This document shows, one piece after another, positions 1 through 8,934 of a stretch of DNA of 64,000 bases. The number at the start of each line of letters is the position of its first letter. The first letter of the stretch is position 1. The translations under genes were made by a program, and so were the position numbers. The notes below the pieces were generated by a model. The model did not search any database. It was not told the origin of the DNA and saw only the letters and a program-made list of their open reading frames with translations. Origin of the DNA: Reinekea forsetii (lineage in GTDB: Bacteria; Pseudomonadota; Gammaproteobacteria; Pseudomonadales; Natronospirillaceae); NCBI RefSeq assembly GCF_002795845.1, contig NZ_CP011797.1, forward strand, positions 3,262,001 to 3,326,000, written 5' to 3'.

Positions 1-413
1 AACACGCCACCGGGCTGGGCCCGCAATGGAAAGATATGGCCCGGCTGTACAATATCGTCGGGTGACGATAGAGGGTCGACGGCGACTCGAATAGTGCGTG
101 CTCGATCGGCCGCTGAAATGCCGGTCGTGACGCCTTCACTGGCTTCGATCGACACCGTAAAGGGGGTGCCATGGGCCGCCTGATTACTCGGTACCATGGG
201 TGGCAGACCTAGAAACTCACAGCGTTCACCGGTCAGCGTCAGGCAGATCAGCCCACGTGCCTTGGAGGCCATGAAGTTGATGATTTCCGGGGTCACCTTC
301 TCGGCGGCGACAATCAAATCACCCTCATTTTCTCGGTCTTCATCGTCTAACAAAACCACCATTTTGCCCTGGCGGATATCTTCGATAATTTCCTCGGTAC
401 TGTTTAACGACAC
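1..413 (-). CDS. ribBA: RibBA / RibB: 3,4-dihydroxy-2-butanone 4-phosphate synthase (partial)
   Basis: The reverse strand reads [18 protein letters not shown], then a [10 protein letters not shown] motif and a run ending [15 protein letters not shown] at the window edge. This is the N-terminal half of the enzyme that makes the four-carbon unit of riboflavin from ribulose 5-phosphate; the acidic motif binds the divalent metal. The chosen start is GTG at 411-413, preceded by AAAGGTAG at good spacing; the frame stays open upstream to a TAG near 500 but no better start is seen. The C-terminal half, including any GTP cyclohydrolase II domain, lies outside the window, so RibB alone cannot be excluded. 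It sits behind a terminator that closes the nrdR-ribD unit, so it is probably transcribed separately. Confidence 0.93.
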   Translation of the reverse strand, partial: MSLNSTEEIIEDIRQGKMVVLLDDEDRENEGDLIVAAEKVTPEIINFMASKARGLICLTLTGERCEFLGLPPMVPSNQAAHGTPFTVSIEASEGVTTGISAADRARTIRVAVDPLSSPDDIVQPGHIFPLRAQPGGV

Positions 414-518
414 GGATTCTACCTTTACCAGATGGGGTTTCGACGGGCCACCGCGGCCAATCGGATACTGTTTATGAAAACTGTGCGGATTATGGAGCTA
501 ATTGGTGCAAATTCAAGC

Positions 519-539
519 AAAAACGGGCTAATTAGCCCG
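519..539 (-). terminator. Intrinsic terminator after ribD
   Basis: Immediately after the ribD stop codon the minus strand has the palindrome CGGGCTAATTAGCCCG followed by five T (A519-A523 on the plus strand). It would end nrdR-ribD transcripts before ribBA. The rest of the ribD-ribBA gap, about 100 bp, shows no recognisable FMN riboswitch. Confidence 0.7.
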
Positions 540-1643
540 CTAATCGTGAATTGGCCGTAAGCGCATCCGAACATCCTGGCCGATCATGCGCCTATCGAGC
601 ACCGAGAAGCGCACGCCATCGGCCAGGCTGTGCCATTGATTGGCCAGCATCGGGCGCGTTTGCGCGCCGAGAAATAGGGGTGCCTGATAGAGCATCACTT
701 CATCGGTGTTGCCCGACCCGATCAGGGCACCGGCCAGGGTTGCTCCAGCCTCAACCCAAAGCTGATTGAGCTGCTCGTGCCCGGCCCAGTCGAGCAGTGC
801 ATTCAAATCGATCCGGTTGTCGACTAGGGGCAACCCCACGGGGCGATAGCCCGCCTGTTGCAGCGCGGCAACCCGTTCGGCCGCCAGATGCTCGCCATGC
901 AACACCAGGGTTGTGCCGGGCATACGCAAGAGTTGCGCATCGAGCGGAATTCGTCCGTGGCTGTCGAGCACCAGACGCAGCGGTTGGCGACTGCAGTCGG
1001 GCAAGCGCACGGTCAGCGCCGGGTCATCGGCAAGCACCGTATCGACACCGGTCAAGATAGCGCAGGACTGGGCGCGCCAGCGCTGCACATCGGCGCGCGC
1101 CTCAGGTCCGGTAATCCATTGACTCTCGCCACTGGCCATGGCGGTTGCACCATCTAAGCTGGCGGCCAGTTTGACGATCACGCGCGGCCGGCCAGTGCGC
1201 ATGCGCTTGAGGAAACCCAGATTTAACTGCTCTGCCGCGCTGGCCAAAACACCGTGTTCGGTGGCAATGCCCGCGGCACGCAACGCCGCCAAACCTTTGC
1301 CGGCAACTTGCGGATTCGGGTCCACCAGGGCACAGACTACGCGCGCCACGCCGGCGGCAATCAGGGCATCGGCACAAGGTGGGGTTTTGCCCTGATGGCT
1401 ACAGGGTTCGAGCGTGACGTACGCGGTCGCGCCGGTCGCCGCCGACCCGGCTTGCAGCAGCGCATGCACTTCGGCGTGCGGGCCACCGGCACGCTGATGG
1501 TAGCCGGCGCCGATCAGCTGATCGTCTTTCACGATCACACAGCCGACATTCGGGTTGGGCGTGGTGGTGGTGCGCCCCTGTTCGGCCAGCTTGAGGGCCT
1601 CGGCCATCCAGAAGGCATCGCGGGCGGGCAATGGCTCGCTCAA
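540..1643 (-). CDS. ribD: RibD: bifunctional pyrimidine deaminase / uracil reductase
   Basis: This enzyme does the second and third steps of riboflavin synthesis: deamination of the diaminopyrimidine product of GTP cyclohydrolase II, then NADPH reduction of the ribosyl side chain. Residues 1-145 are the deaminase domain, with the HAE zinc/catalytic motif at 56-58 and [11 protein letters not shown] at 80-90. The C-terminal part is the dihydrofolate-reductase-like reductase domain. At 367 aa it is normal for the family. The start is TTG at 1641-1643, overlapping the nrdR stop (TTGA), so translation is probably coupled to nrdR. The usual next gene in gammaproteobacteria, ribE (riboflavin synthase), is absent here. 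Confidence 0.97.
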   Translation of the reverse strand: MSEPLPARDAFWMAEALKLAEQGRTTTTPNPNVGCVIVKDDQLIGAGYHQRAGGPHAEVHALLQAGSAATGATAYVTLEPCSHQGKTPPCADALIAAGVARVVCALVDPNPQVAGKGLAALRAAGIATEHGVLASAAEQLNLGFLKRMRTGRPRVIVKLAASLDGATAMASGESQWITGPEARADVQRWRAQSCAILTGVDTVLADDPALTVRLPDCSRQPLRLVLDSHGRIPLDAQLLRMPGTTLVLHGEHLAAERVAALQQAGYRPVGLPLVDNRIDLNALLDWAGHEQLNQLWVEAGATLAGALIGSGNTDEVMLYQAPLFLGAQTRPMLANQWHSLADGVRFSVLDRRMIGQDVRMRLRPIHD

Positions 1644-2095
1644 TCGTCTTTCTCCAGTCGATCGATTTCACTGCGAAACTCGTTGAGATCCTGAAAGCTG
1701 CGATACACCGACGCGAAGCGCACGTAGGCGACGGGGTCGAGCAGGCGCAGCTCCGCCATAACAAATTCACCCAGCTGGCGCGAGGGCAATTCCCGCTCAC
1801 CGGTGCCGCGCAGCGTCTGCTTAATGCGGGTCAAGGCCGCTTCGATAGCTTCGACCGAAACCGGACGTTTTTCCAGCGAGCGCAGGAGACCGGAACGTAA
1901 CTTGTTTTCATCGAAGGGTTCGCGATTACCGTTCTGTTTAATCACGCGCGGCATCACCAGCTCGGCGGTTTCATAGGTGGTATACCGTTCTCCGCAGCTA
2001 TTACACTCTCGACGACGGCGCACCTGCTCGCCTTCAGCGACCAGGCGCGAGTCGATGACCTTGGTGTCATGGGCGTTACAGAAGGGGCAATGCAT
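1640..2095 (-). CDS. nrdR: NrdR: ribonucleotide reductase regulator
   Basis: NrdR is a zinc- and ATP/dATP-binding repressor of ribonucleotide reductase operons. The protein has the N-terminal zinc ribbon, CPFC at 3-6 and CNSC at 31-34, with the arginine-rich stretch between them, then an ATP-cone domain from about residue 49. Length (151 aa) is typical. It is the first gene of a tight nrdR-ribD unit with a 4-bp overlap. No nrd gene is in the window, and no NrdR box was found upstream by eye. Confidence 0.97.
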   Translation of the reverse strand: MHCPFCNAHDTKVIDSRLVAEGEQVRRRRECNSCGERYTTYETAELVMPRVIKQNGNREPFDENKLRSGLLRSLEKRPVSVEAIEAALTRIKQTLRGTGERELPSRQLGEFVMAELRLLDPVAYVRFASVYRSFQDLNEFRSEIDRLEKDD

Positions 2096-2501
2096 AATGG
2101 GAACCCTAGCGCTATTTACAGGGGCTTAGTGTAATGCGAAAAGGCTGGCAAAGATAATAGCCAAACTGCGTTTGAACCTTGAACATTGCCATGATAAACA
2201 CTTGACTTTAGGGCCGCACCGGTAAAACAAAGGGTCAACAGGTTTCGGTTATGCACATTTTCGCTTCGTTCGGCAAAAGCAAGCAAAAAACTTTAACCGA
2301 CCTAACATAAAACACTTGAAAATTACTCAAACCCTTTATTTCTGGGCATTGTGGCGAAGACGTTCAGAAATCGTGCAGATTGCACTAAGGCAGGAAGGGT
2401 GGGGCTTGAAGGCATTTGCTCAAGGGTTACCCCCAAAGTTATCCACAGCTTTTGTGGATGTATGGCGCCCACAGGTGGGCGCCATTTCGGTGGGGCGGGA
2501 A
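2096..2501. other. Intergenic region upstream of nrdR with DnaA-box hairpin
   Basis: About 400 bp with no supported gene. It holds a perfect DnaA box TTATCCACA (2439-2447) whose last seven bases form the left arm of an inverted repeat, ATCCACA-gcttt-TGTGGAT (2441-2459). It also holds the hairpin at 2462-2485. Short open frames across it have no gene-like features and are not called. Confidence 0.6.
2462..2485 (-). terminator. GC-rich hairpin after the cytochrome c gene
   Basis: ATGGCGCCCAC / GTGGGCGCCAT forms an 11-bp stem with a two-base centre, 16 bp beyond the cytochrome c stop codon. There is no T-run on the minus strand, so termination is inferred from position and stability only. Confidence 0.45.
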
Positions 2502-2819
2502 TTACTTGCCAGTCGGGCTCAGGCTGGAATAGTAAGCCGCCAAGTTCGCGATAGACTCATCATTCAGTGAGGCGGCCATGCCCCACATCATAGCGGCGCT
2601 GCCGCCCTTGCGTTCTTGTGACTTATAGGCTTTCAAAGCCGATTCCAAATAGGCCGCGTTCTGGCCGGCCAAATTTGGATACATCGGCACAATGGCAATG
2701 CCGTTGGCACCGTGGCATGCGGCACACATCATGGAACTGGCTTTGCCAGCGGCGATATCGGCGCCCATCGCGCCACTGACCATGAGGCCGGTGAATAAAG
2801 TAATGGCTAACTTTTTCAT
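2502..2819 (-). CDS. Small periplasmic cytochrome c (class I)
   Basis: A 105-aa precursor with a Sec signal peptide (MKKLAITLF..., likely cut near residue 20) and one haem c motif CAACH at 32-36. A Met-rich segment at 77-81 can supply the axial Met. Size and the CAACHG start of the fold match the cytochrome c553/c4 single-domain family of electron carriers. The start ATG at 2817-2819 has GGAG eight bases upstream; an open frame extends 21 codons further but lacks a ribosome site. It is transcribed away from the lipoprotein at 3068. The redox partner is not evident. Confidence 0.9.
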   Translation of the reverse strand: MKKLAITLFTGLMVSGAMGADIAAGKASSMMCAACHGANGIAIVPMYPNLAGQNAAYLESALKAYKSQERKGGSAAMMWGMAASLNDESIANLAAYYSSLSPTGK

Positions 2820-3067
2820 AGTGTTGCTCCAAAGGTTTCTATTATTGAAAGGATGAATAGATTTATACGGCTGTTTTGCCACTCTCGGGCCAAAATTGCT
2901 ACATATATTTGTCAGTCTGATGATAAAAACCTCAATAGGGTCAAATAATGCCCAAATAGGGCAGTTATTTTTTGCTCGCCAAGTGGTGAAAATTAGACCC
3001 TGTTCAATATATTGACGCCCAGATTCTCTACTATTGTTTTTCCCTATTCAAATTTGAATGATCAGCC

Positions 3068-3979
3068 ATGACAAAACACTCTTGTATTAACCGGCTTGGC
3101 GTCGGCTTAGTAGTAGTCTCACTGCTTGGCTGTGGGCCGGAGACCAACTCGCGGGTCGGCGACCAGTTTTGGGACCCCAATACCACTAAAGAAGTCTTCG
3201 ATCCGATCGACGCGCCGGCCTATTCGGTGGTCTATCGGGATAACACACCCGCCAACAGTGAAGACGACGACTGGACTGCACTGGTAACGGTCGATTTTAC
3301 CGCCCTCAGCCGCCGCTCCAAGGACGGCATCGTGCCCACCTATACACGCGGTCTCTCGGCGCCCAAGGTGATCGATGACCTTATCGAAAGCATGGTGTCG
3401 GGCATTAACGATAGCCAATTTTTCAATAACTTGGCCACCGGTGAAGACGCGCGTCTGCAGGCAGACAACCCTGGCGACTATCGTCTGATACTCGACTTTG
3501 ACGTGATTTGGCCAAACGGCAACAGCGTCTCCTATCTGTTCGATGATATTCGCTTTACCGTACCCGGTTGCCAGACTAGCTATCTTTATTACAGCGATTA
3601 TATCAATCCGGTGCTCGCCGAGAACTGCGTTAACTGCCACAACGCCGGCGATGCCAGCGCCGCTTTCGACCTAGATGCCGGCAACCTAACCACCCGGCGT
3701 ACCAGCTTTCTCGCCAAGGTCGATGCCAGCGCGCTGACGGCACCACGCACCGGCACCATGCTCGACTATATCTACAGTGCCGACCACAGTGGCGCCACTA
3801 CCGTGGCCGCCTTGGCCGCAAGCGATAGCTCTGTGCTGCGCAGCTATATCACAAGCCTAAAGGCTATCGATGCTGACAGCAACGATGGCCGGGACGTGAC
3901 CAGCGACTTTGCCTTTAGCGAGAGCGATGGGGCCGACTACTGCTTCGCTCGGCCGAGCACCCTGGTGGTGGAAAACTAA
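3068..3979 (+). CDS. Lipoprotein with one CxxCH motif, function unknown
   Basis: A 303-aa protein with a lipoprotein signal peptide; the lipobox VSLLGC puts the lipidated Cys at residue 22. The middle region is not recognised. A cytochrome-c-like haem site, CVNCH at 187-191, sits in the context ENCVNCHNAG, about 25 residues after another Cys. The rest looks like the single-haem domains found in large cell-surface or periplasmic proteins. A second lipoprotein of similar design is at 8935-9684. No strong ribosome site precedes the ATG. It has no operon partners: the cytochrome c gene is divergent and sdaA converges on it. The haem is an inference from one motif. Confidence 0.8.
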   Translation: MTKHSCINRLGVGLVVVSLLGCGPETNSRVGDQFWDPNTTKEVFDPIDAPAYSVVYRDNTPANSEDDDWTALVTVDFTALSRRSKDGIVPTYTRGLSAPKVIDDLIESMVSGINDSQFFNNLATGEDARLQADNPGDYRLILDFDVIWPNGNSVSYLFDDIRFTVPGCQTSYLYYSDYINPVLAENCVNCHNAGDASAAFDLDAGNLTTRRTSFLAKVDASALTAPRTGTMLDYIYSADHSGATTVAALAASDSSVLRSYITSLKAIDADSNDGRDVTSDFAFSESDGADYCFARPSTLVVEN

Positions 3980-3990
3980 CGCCTCTGGGC

Positions 3991-5373
3991 CTAACAGACC
4001 ACAACATTGACCGCGAGGCCGCCTTGGGCGGTCTCCTTGTATTTGCTGGTCATATCTTCGCCGGTTTGACGCATCGTTTCGATACACTCATCCAGTGACA
4101 CACAATGGTCGCCCGGCTCGCTCAGGGCCATCCGGGCCGCTTGCATAGCCTTGACCGCGCCGAAGGCATTGCGTTCGATGCACGGCACCTGAACCAACCC
4201 AGCAACCGGGTCACAGGTCATGCCCAGATGATGTTCCATGGCAATTTCAGCGGCGTGTTCAACTTGCTCCGGGGTGCCGCCCAAGACTGCGGCCATGCCG
4301 GCTGCAGCCATCGAACTGGCGACGCCGATCTCACCTTGGCAGCCCATCTCGGCCGCCGAGATTGAGGCATTGCGTTTGTACAGCCAACCGATGCCGGCAC
4401 AGGTCAGTAAAAAGGTTTGCAACCAGTTGGCCAGCAGATCCTCACGATGGTATTTCAGATAGCCCATCACCGCCGGAATCACGCCGGCAGAGCCATTGGT
4501 GGGGGCGGTTACCACGCGGCCACCGGCGGCGTTCTCCTCATTCACCGCGAGGGCATAAACGGTAACCCAATCTATTGCGCTTAGATCATCGTTTGGCCGT
4601 TGACGCAGCGCTTGCGCCATGCGACTGGCGCGCCGCTGCACCTTAATGCCACCGGGTAAGGCTCCCTCCAAACTCATGCCCCGCTGCATACAACTCAACA
4701 TGGTTTGACTGATCGAATCGACCCAGACCAGGAGTGATGCCGGAGTAGCCAATAGAGCCATTTCGTTGTCGCGAATGACCTCGGCAATGCTTAGGTGGTG
4801 CCCGGTGCACTGGTGCAGTAACTCATCGCCATTGCGAAATGGATAGAGCCGAGGATCGGGGAACTCCTGCAACAGATCGCGCTGGGCCGAGTTTTTCGCC
4901 AGCTCATTGGCAATGGCCCCCCCACCAACCGAATACCAGGTTTCGGCCAACAGCTCGATGCCGGCGACATCCAGGGCACTGAAGCGCATGCCATTGGGAT
5001 GCTCGGGTAAAAAGATATCGCCCATAAAGCGGATACTGTCACTAACATTAAATGGGATCAGCCGGTGCCCGGCTAAGAACAGCTCGCTTTTGACCCGCGT
5101 TGCTTGGAACAGCTGTTCAGCCAAGTCCGGCTCGATGGTGGCCGCATCCAGGCCCTGCAGGCCAAGAATAATGGCCTTGTCGGTGCTATGACCGATGCCG
5201 GTTAGGGCCAGTGAGCCATAGAGATTGACCCGTACATGCGCCACCCTGGCGAGCAGATTCTGCTGCGTCAGACCGTCGACAAAGCGGCCGGCAGCCCGCA
5301 TGGGCCCCAGGGTATGAGACGAGGATGGGCCAATACCCACTTTAAATAGATCGAGTACGGAAAAGGGTTGCAC
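3991..5373 (-). CDS. sdaA: SdaA: L-serine ammonia-lyase, iron-sulfur type
   Basis: This enzyme converts L-serine to pyruvate and ammonia using a 4Fe-4S cluster. The N-terminus carries the family hallmark GIGPSSSHT at about 13-21, and the C-terminal half carries the conserved cysteines in [19 protein letters not shown] and VPCIERN. It is the single-chain form with fused beta and alpha domains. The frame opens 15 codons earlier at a TTG, but the GTG at 5371-5373 has GGTGA upstream and gives 460 aa with the usual short lead into SVLDLFK. The gene stands alone; it converges on the lipoprotein gene and is divergent from the fructokinase gene. Confidence 0.96.
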   Translation of the reverse strand: MQPFSVLDLFKVGIGPSSSHTLGPMRAAGRFVDGLTQQNLLARVAHVRVNLYGSLALTGIGHSTDKAIILGLQGLDAATIEPDLAEQLFQATRVKSELFLAGHRLIPFNVSDSIRFMGDIFLPEHPNGMRFSALDVAGIELLAETWYSVGGGAIANELAKNSAQRDLLQEFPDPRLYPFRNGDELLHQCTGHHLSIAEVIRDNEMALLATPASLLVWVDSISQTMLSCMQRGMSLEGALPGGIKVQRRASRMAQALRQRPNDDLSAIDWVTVYALAVNEENAAGGRVVTAPTNGSAGVIPAVMGYLKYHREDLLANWLQTFLLTCAGIGWLYKRNASISAAEMGCQGEIGVASSMAAAGMAAVLGGTPEQVEHAAEIAMEHHLGMTCDPVAGLVQVPCIERNAFGAVKAMQAARMALSEPGDHCVSLDECIETMRQTGEDMTSKYKETAQGGLAVNVVVC

Positions 5374-5583
5374 AGGGTCACCAGTTTTTATTTTTAGAGT
5401 GCTTGCACCCTCGCGCAAGCTTGGCGAAATGGCAACTTTTAGGTCAAAATAACCAGCGTCAGCGCTGGCCTAAATGATTTACACAGGCTTTTATAAGCCT
5501 TAAGGCCTGTTCAGTATAAAAATCCCACGGTACACTGCGCATCACCTTTCGACACACTATCTAACACACCTGGAGACACAACA

Positions 5584-6540
5584 ATGGGTACAGTTACCTG
5601 CTTCGGCGAAGCCCTGATCGATTTTTTAAACACCGGCGCCAAACAGGAAGGACCCATTCGCATACCCGAATTCCGTCAATTTCCAGGTGGCGCACCGGCC
5701 AATGTGGCCGTCGCAATCAGCAAGCTCGGCGGCGAAGCGGCATTTGCCGGCCAGGTGGGTAACGACACCTTTGGCCTATTTATTAAGCAGGCATTGGAAG
5801 ATTACCAGGTCGACACCACAAACCTGGTCTTGCACCCGAGTGCCAAAACGGCATTGGCCTTCGTCTTTCTCGATGATCAGGGTGAGCGGTCGTTTGAGTT
5901 TTTCCGCACCAACACCGCCGACCTGCTGCTCACCCCGCTCGATGTGAAAGACCGCTGGTTCATCGATACCGATATCTTCCATTTCTGTTCCAATACCCTG
6001 ACCGACACGGCGATTGCCGAGACCACTCGCGTGGCCATCACCAAGGCCCGTCATCAAGGCTGCTTGGTCAGTTTTGACGTTAATTTGCGCCACAATCTAT
6101 GGCCCAATGGCCAAGCCGACATAAAGGCGGTTACCGACTGCTTTAGCCAGGTCGATCTGATTAAAGTGTCCAAAGACGAACTCGATTATCTCGAGCCGGC
6201 CGGCGAAAAAGCCTTCGTACAGGCGGCCATCGCGCAAGGCGTTAAAACCGTCTTGATCACCGATGGCGGCAATACCATCAAGGTTCTGGCCAAGGGCGTA
6301 TATTCTGAAATTACCCCGCCGCAGACCACCGTCGTCGATACCACGGCCGCCGGTGATGCCTTTACCGGTGGTTTTCTGTTTGCCTTAAGCGAGCAGGGTG
6401 ATATCCGCAAGACCCTGGGCGATCAGGAGAAGCTCGAAGAGTTGGTGCTCTTTGCCAGTAAATGCGGAGCCTTTACCGTGGCCCGTCAGGGCGCCTTTAC
6501 GGCCTTGCCCACGCTCGATGATCTAGCGCCAGAAGACTGA
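5584..6540 (+). CDS. Fructokinase / PfkB-family sugar kinase
   Basis: A ribokinase-fold kinase of 318 aa. It has the N-terminal PfkB signature FPGGAPANVAVA (residues 33-44) and the C-terminal signature DTTAAGDAFTGGF at 252-264, with Asp258 as the predicted catalytic base. Overall similarity to fructokinases (ScrK/FrcK type) makes fructose 6-phosphate the likely product, though 2-keto-3-deoxygluconate and other sugars are possible in this family. The start has CTGGAGACACAACA upstream. It is followed 66 bp later by a predicted mannose/fructose isomerase; the pair would take D-mannose to fructose 6-phosphate. Confidence 0.9.
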   Translation: MGTVTCFGEALIDFLNTGAKQEGPIRIPEFRQFPGGAPANVAVAISKLGGEAAFAGQVGNDTFGLFIKQALEDYQVDTTNLVLHPSAKTALAFVFLDDQGERSFEFFRTNTADLLLTPLDVKDRWFIDTDIFHFCSNTLTDTAIAETTRVAITKARHQGCLVSFDVNLRHNLWPNGQADIKAVTDCFSQVDLIKVSKDELDYLEPAGEKAFVQAAIAQGVKTVLITDGGNTIKVLAKGVYSEITPPQTTVVDTTAAGDAFTGGFLFALSEQGDIRKTLGDQEKLEELVLFASKCGAFTVARQGAFTALPTLDDLAPED

Positions 6541-6606
6541 CCAATATCTTGCTCTCGATCGGGCACGGTGCCTTGTCGAGGGCTTAAAAAAATCGGAGTA
6601 CACCCC

Positions 6607-7800
6607 ATGTCGCAAGCACCCAAGTTCCGCAGTGCTGAATTTTTAACGGCCCATATCCAAACCATCCTCGATTTTTATCAGCCAAATATAAAAGATAGCA
6701 TGGGCGGGTTTCAGCAGAACTTTCTCGATTCCGGGGTCGCCTTTGACGGCGACAAAAAGCATCTGGTCAGTTCTTGCCGGATGATCTTTAACTATATCAA
6801 GGCTGACGCCCTATTTGACCGCGCCGAATACCAGCATCTCTGGCACCACGGACTGGACTATCTGCGCGCCACCCATTGGCAGAATGATCGACAAGGCTAT
6901 AGCTGGACCTTAGATAAGAACGGGCCTACCGACGAGACCAACCAATGTTACGGCCTGGCCTTTGTCTTACTGGCGTTTGCCACGGTCTTAAAGGCTGGGG
7001 ATGAGAGCGCCCGGGCCGATGTCTATCACACCTGGTCGCTGTTAGAGCAACATTTCTGGCAGGCCGATATAGGTCTCTATGCCGATGAGATTTCCGCCGA
7101 TTGGCAGACGGTGTCCAGTTATCGTGGTCAGAACGCCAACATGCACTGCTGTGAAGCCCTGATCCTGGCCTATGAGGCGACCTTGGATGAGCAGTTTTTG
7201 GATCGCGCCTATCAGTTGGCCCACAAGATCGCCGTCGAACAGGCGGGTAAGTCCAATGGTCTGATCTGGGAACACTTTAACGCCGATCTGTCGATCGATT
7301 GGGACTACAACCGGGACGACGCCAAGAACCTCTATCGACCCTGGGGGTTTCAGCCCGGTCACCAGACCGAATGGACCAAGCTCTTATTGATGGTTCACAA
7401 ACACCGGCCCGAAGCTTGGCTGCTGGCGCGCGCACAAGAGTTGTTCGATCGGGCTTGGGCAATAGCCTGGGACGAGCAAAACGGTGGCCTCTTTTATGGC
7501 TTCGACCTTGACGGCGCAATCTGTGATGACGATAAGTATTTTTGGGTCCAGGCGGAAAGTTTCGCCGCGGCCGCCCTGTTGGCGAAGGCCACCGGTGACG
7601 AAAAATACTGGCGTTGTTACGATCAACTGTGGCAATACAGCTGGGCGCACTTTATCGATCATCAGCACGGCGCCTGGTATCGGGTACTCAATGCCGACAA
7701 CAGTAAGCAGAGCGACATCAAGAGTGCCGCTGGGGCTAAGTGTGATTACCACACCTTAGGTGCCTGCGAACTGGTACTGCGCGAAGTATTCCAAGACTGA
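6607..7800 (+). CDS. AGE-family sugar isomerase/epimerase, probable mannose isomerase
   Basis: A 397-aa protein of the N-acylglucosamine 2-epimerase superfamily, an (alpha/alpha)6 barrel. Typical segments are SCRMIFNY, GLAFVLLAFAT, a NANMHCCEALILAYEA run with a paired His, and WGFQPGHQTEW. The family includes N-acylglucosamine 2-epimerase, cellobiose 2-epimerase and the D-mannose/D-lyxose isomerases (YihS type). Adjacency to fructokinase favours a mannose-to-fructose isomerase; this is inference. The ATG at 6607 was chosen because CGGAG lies eight bases upstream; an open frame of 13 codons before it lacks a ribosome site. The GNAT gene follows after 23 bp. Confidence 0.88.
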   Translation: MSQAPKFRSAEFLTAHIQTILDFYQPNIKDSMGGFQQNFLDSGVAFDGDKKHLVSSCRMIFNYIKADALFDRAEYQHLWHHGLDYLRATHWQNDRQGYSWTLDKNGPTDETNQCYGLAFVLLAFATVLKAGDESARADVYHTWSLLEQHFWQADIGLYADEISADWQTVSSYRGQNANMHCCEALILAYEATLDEQFLDRAYQLAHKIAVEQAGKSNGLIWEHFNADLSIDWDYNRDDAKNLYRPWGFQPGHQTEWTKLLLMVHKHRPEAWLLARAQELFDRAWAIAWDEQNGGLFYGFDLDGAICDDDKYFWVQAESFAAAALLAKATGDEKYWRCYDQLWQYSWAHFIDHQHGAWYRVLNADNSKQSDIKSAAGAKCDYHTLGACELVLREVFQD

Positions 7801-7823
7801 ATCAGAGGATAGGAGGCCAGAGC

Positions 7824-8294
7824 ATGACCGATGACCTACAGATTTTGATCGATCACCGGGCTCATGCCAAGCGCCGAGAAAAGGTGTTACTGGCGCTGCG
7901 CGCCTACAATGATGGGCAGTCGTCTTGGCACAAAGAAATGCGCTCCAAAGGTGGGCGACCGCTCGATGTCTATGCGCTTGACCAAAACAAGCAGATTATC
8001 GCCGGCCTGGTTGGGGAAACCTTTTGGGGCTGGCTGTCGATCGATTACCTCTGGGTCACCGAGGCGCATCGCCACAATGGTCTGGGCAGCCTGCTGTTGC
8101 TCGAAGCCGAGACCGCTGCTATCGCGCGCAAATGCCAATGGGCGAAGGTCACGACCTTCAGTTTTCAGGCACCAACTTTCTACCAGAACTTGGGTTACCA
8201 GGTGAGTGGCCAGCTCGACAACTACCCTCCCGGTCATACTCTCTATTGGCTCAAAAAAAACCTTCCCGAGGCCACACTGCCAACCTCGGCGTAG
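7824..8294 (+). CDS. GNAT-family N-acetyltransferase
   Basis: A 156-aa single-domain acetyltransferase. The acetyl-CoA pyrophosphate loop is seen as HRHNGLG at 83-89, after the beta strand LSIDYLWVTE. The C-terminal FYQNLGYQVSGQLDNYPPGHT is typical of the subgroup that keeps a Tyr acid. AGGAGG lies upstream of the start. It follows the isomerase on the same strand and may be its last operon member, but the substrate is not predictable. Confidence 0.88.
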   Translation: MTDDLQILIDHRAHAKRREKVLLALRAYNDGQSSWHKEMRSKGGRPLDVYALDQNKQIIAGLVGETFWGWLSIDYLWVTEAHRHNGLGSLLLLEAETAAIARKCQWAKVTTFSFQAPTFYQNLGYQVSGQLDNYPPGHTLYWLKKNLPEATLPTSA

Positions 8295-8436
8295 CAGGCT
8301 GCGCAGCCATTTATCGACTAGGCTTAATGGTATGCGCGTAAGCGGACCGAAATCGCTATACTGGGTAACAGTGTCCGACAATAGGCCCTTCAATTAACCG
8401 GGCTGGCCTGCCCACGCCACTCTTTAGGACTTCCGC

Positions 8437-8715
8437 ATGAAAATATTGGTACGTAATTTAAGCAAGGTCACCACCGAGGCAACGCTGCAAGGCATGTTCG
8501 AAGCCTTTGGTCAGGTACAGTATTGCACCCTCATCAATGATGTTAAGACCGGGCAACACAAGGGCTTTGGTTTTGTTGAAATGCCCAAGGCTATCGATGC
8601 CAAGAAGGCCATCCATCAGCTCAATAATGCCCAGGTGGACGGTCGAGCGATTCGCGTCAAACGCGCCATCGACAAGCCAGTTGACGCCCCTGAGGCGCGT
8701 CCGGCCGATGAGTAA
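8437..8715 (+). CDS. Single-RRM RNA-binding protein
   Basis: A 92-aa protein made of one RNA recognition motif: RNP2 ILVRNL at 3-8 and RNP1 KGFGFVEM at 42-49, with the aromatic residues that stack on RNA bases. A short charged tail follows. Such small RRM proteins occur in cyanobacteria and many marine gammaproteobacteria, often linked to cold response. AGGA lies eight bases before the start. The next gene starts inside its last codons, so the two are translated together. Confidence 0.93.
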   Translation: MKILVRNLSKVTTEATLQGMFEAFGQVQYCTLINDVKTGQHKGFGFVEMPKAIDAKKAIHQLNNAQVDGRAIRVKRAIDKPVDAPEARPADE

Positions 8716-8920
8716 GGACCCATTAGAGGGCATTAGCCTGAAAACCATAGTGACGCTACTAGAGGCCCGCTATGGTTTCGAAGAATTGGGGCAACGGATC
8801 AATATCCGCTGCTTTACCGATGACCCCAGTATTGCATCGAGCCTGAAGTTCCTGCGCAAAACGCCTTGGGCGCGCACCAAGGTCGAAGAGCTCTATATTG
8901 CCAGCTTAGATCAAGCCTAG
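8708..8920 (+). CDS. VF530-family (DUF2132) small DNA-binding protein
   Basis: A 70-aa protein beginning MSKDPLEGISLKTI and containing YGFEELGQRINIRCF and SSLKFLRKTPWAR. This matches the VF530 family (DUF2132), small helical proteins proposed to bind DNA. The ATG at 8708 overlaps the end of the RRM gene by 8 bp, which fixes the start; the longer open frame upstream is the RRM gene in another frame. Its cellular role is not known. Confidence 0.88.
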   Translation: MSKDPLEGISLKTIVTLLEARYGFEELGQRINIRCFTDDPSIASSLKFLRKTPWARTKVEELYIASLDQA

Positions 8921-8934
8921 GCGTTATCGGGCTT

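Noticed and set aside
413-540. FMN riboswitch before ribBA
   Set aside because: The gap is only about 125 bp and shows no RFN-like conserved segments; a terminator fills part of it.
2096-2300. NrdR box upstream of nrdR
   Set aside because: No match to the 16-bp dyad could be found by eye.
2439-2447. Replication origin
   Set aside because: A single DnaA box without clusters, AT-rich unwinding repeats or the usual dnaA-dnaN neighbours.
2316-2570. 84-codon open frame upstream of the cytochrome gene
   Set aside because: It crosses the hairpin and the cytochrome c end on the other strand and has no features.
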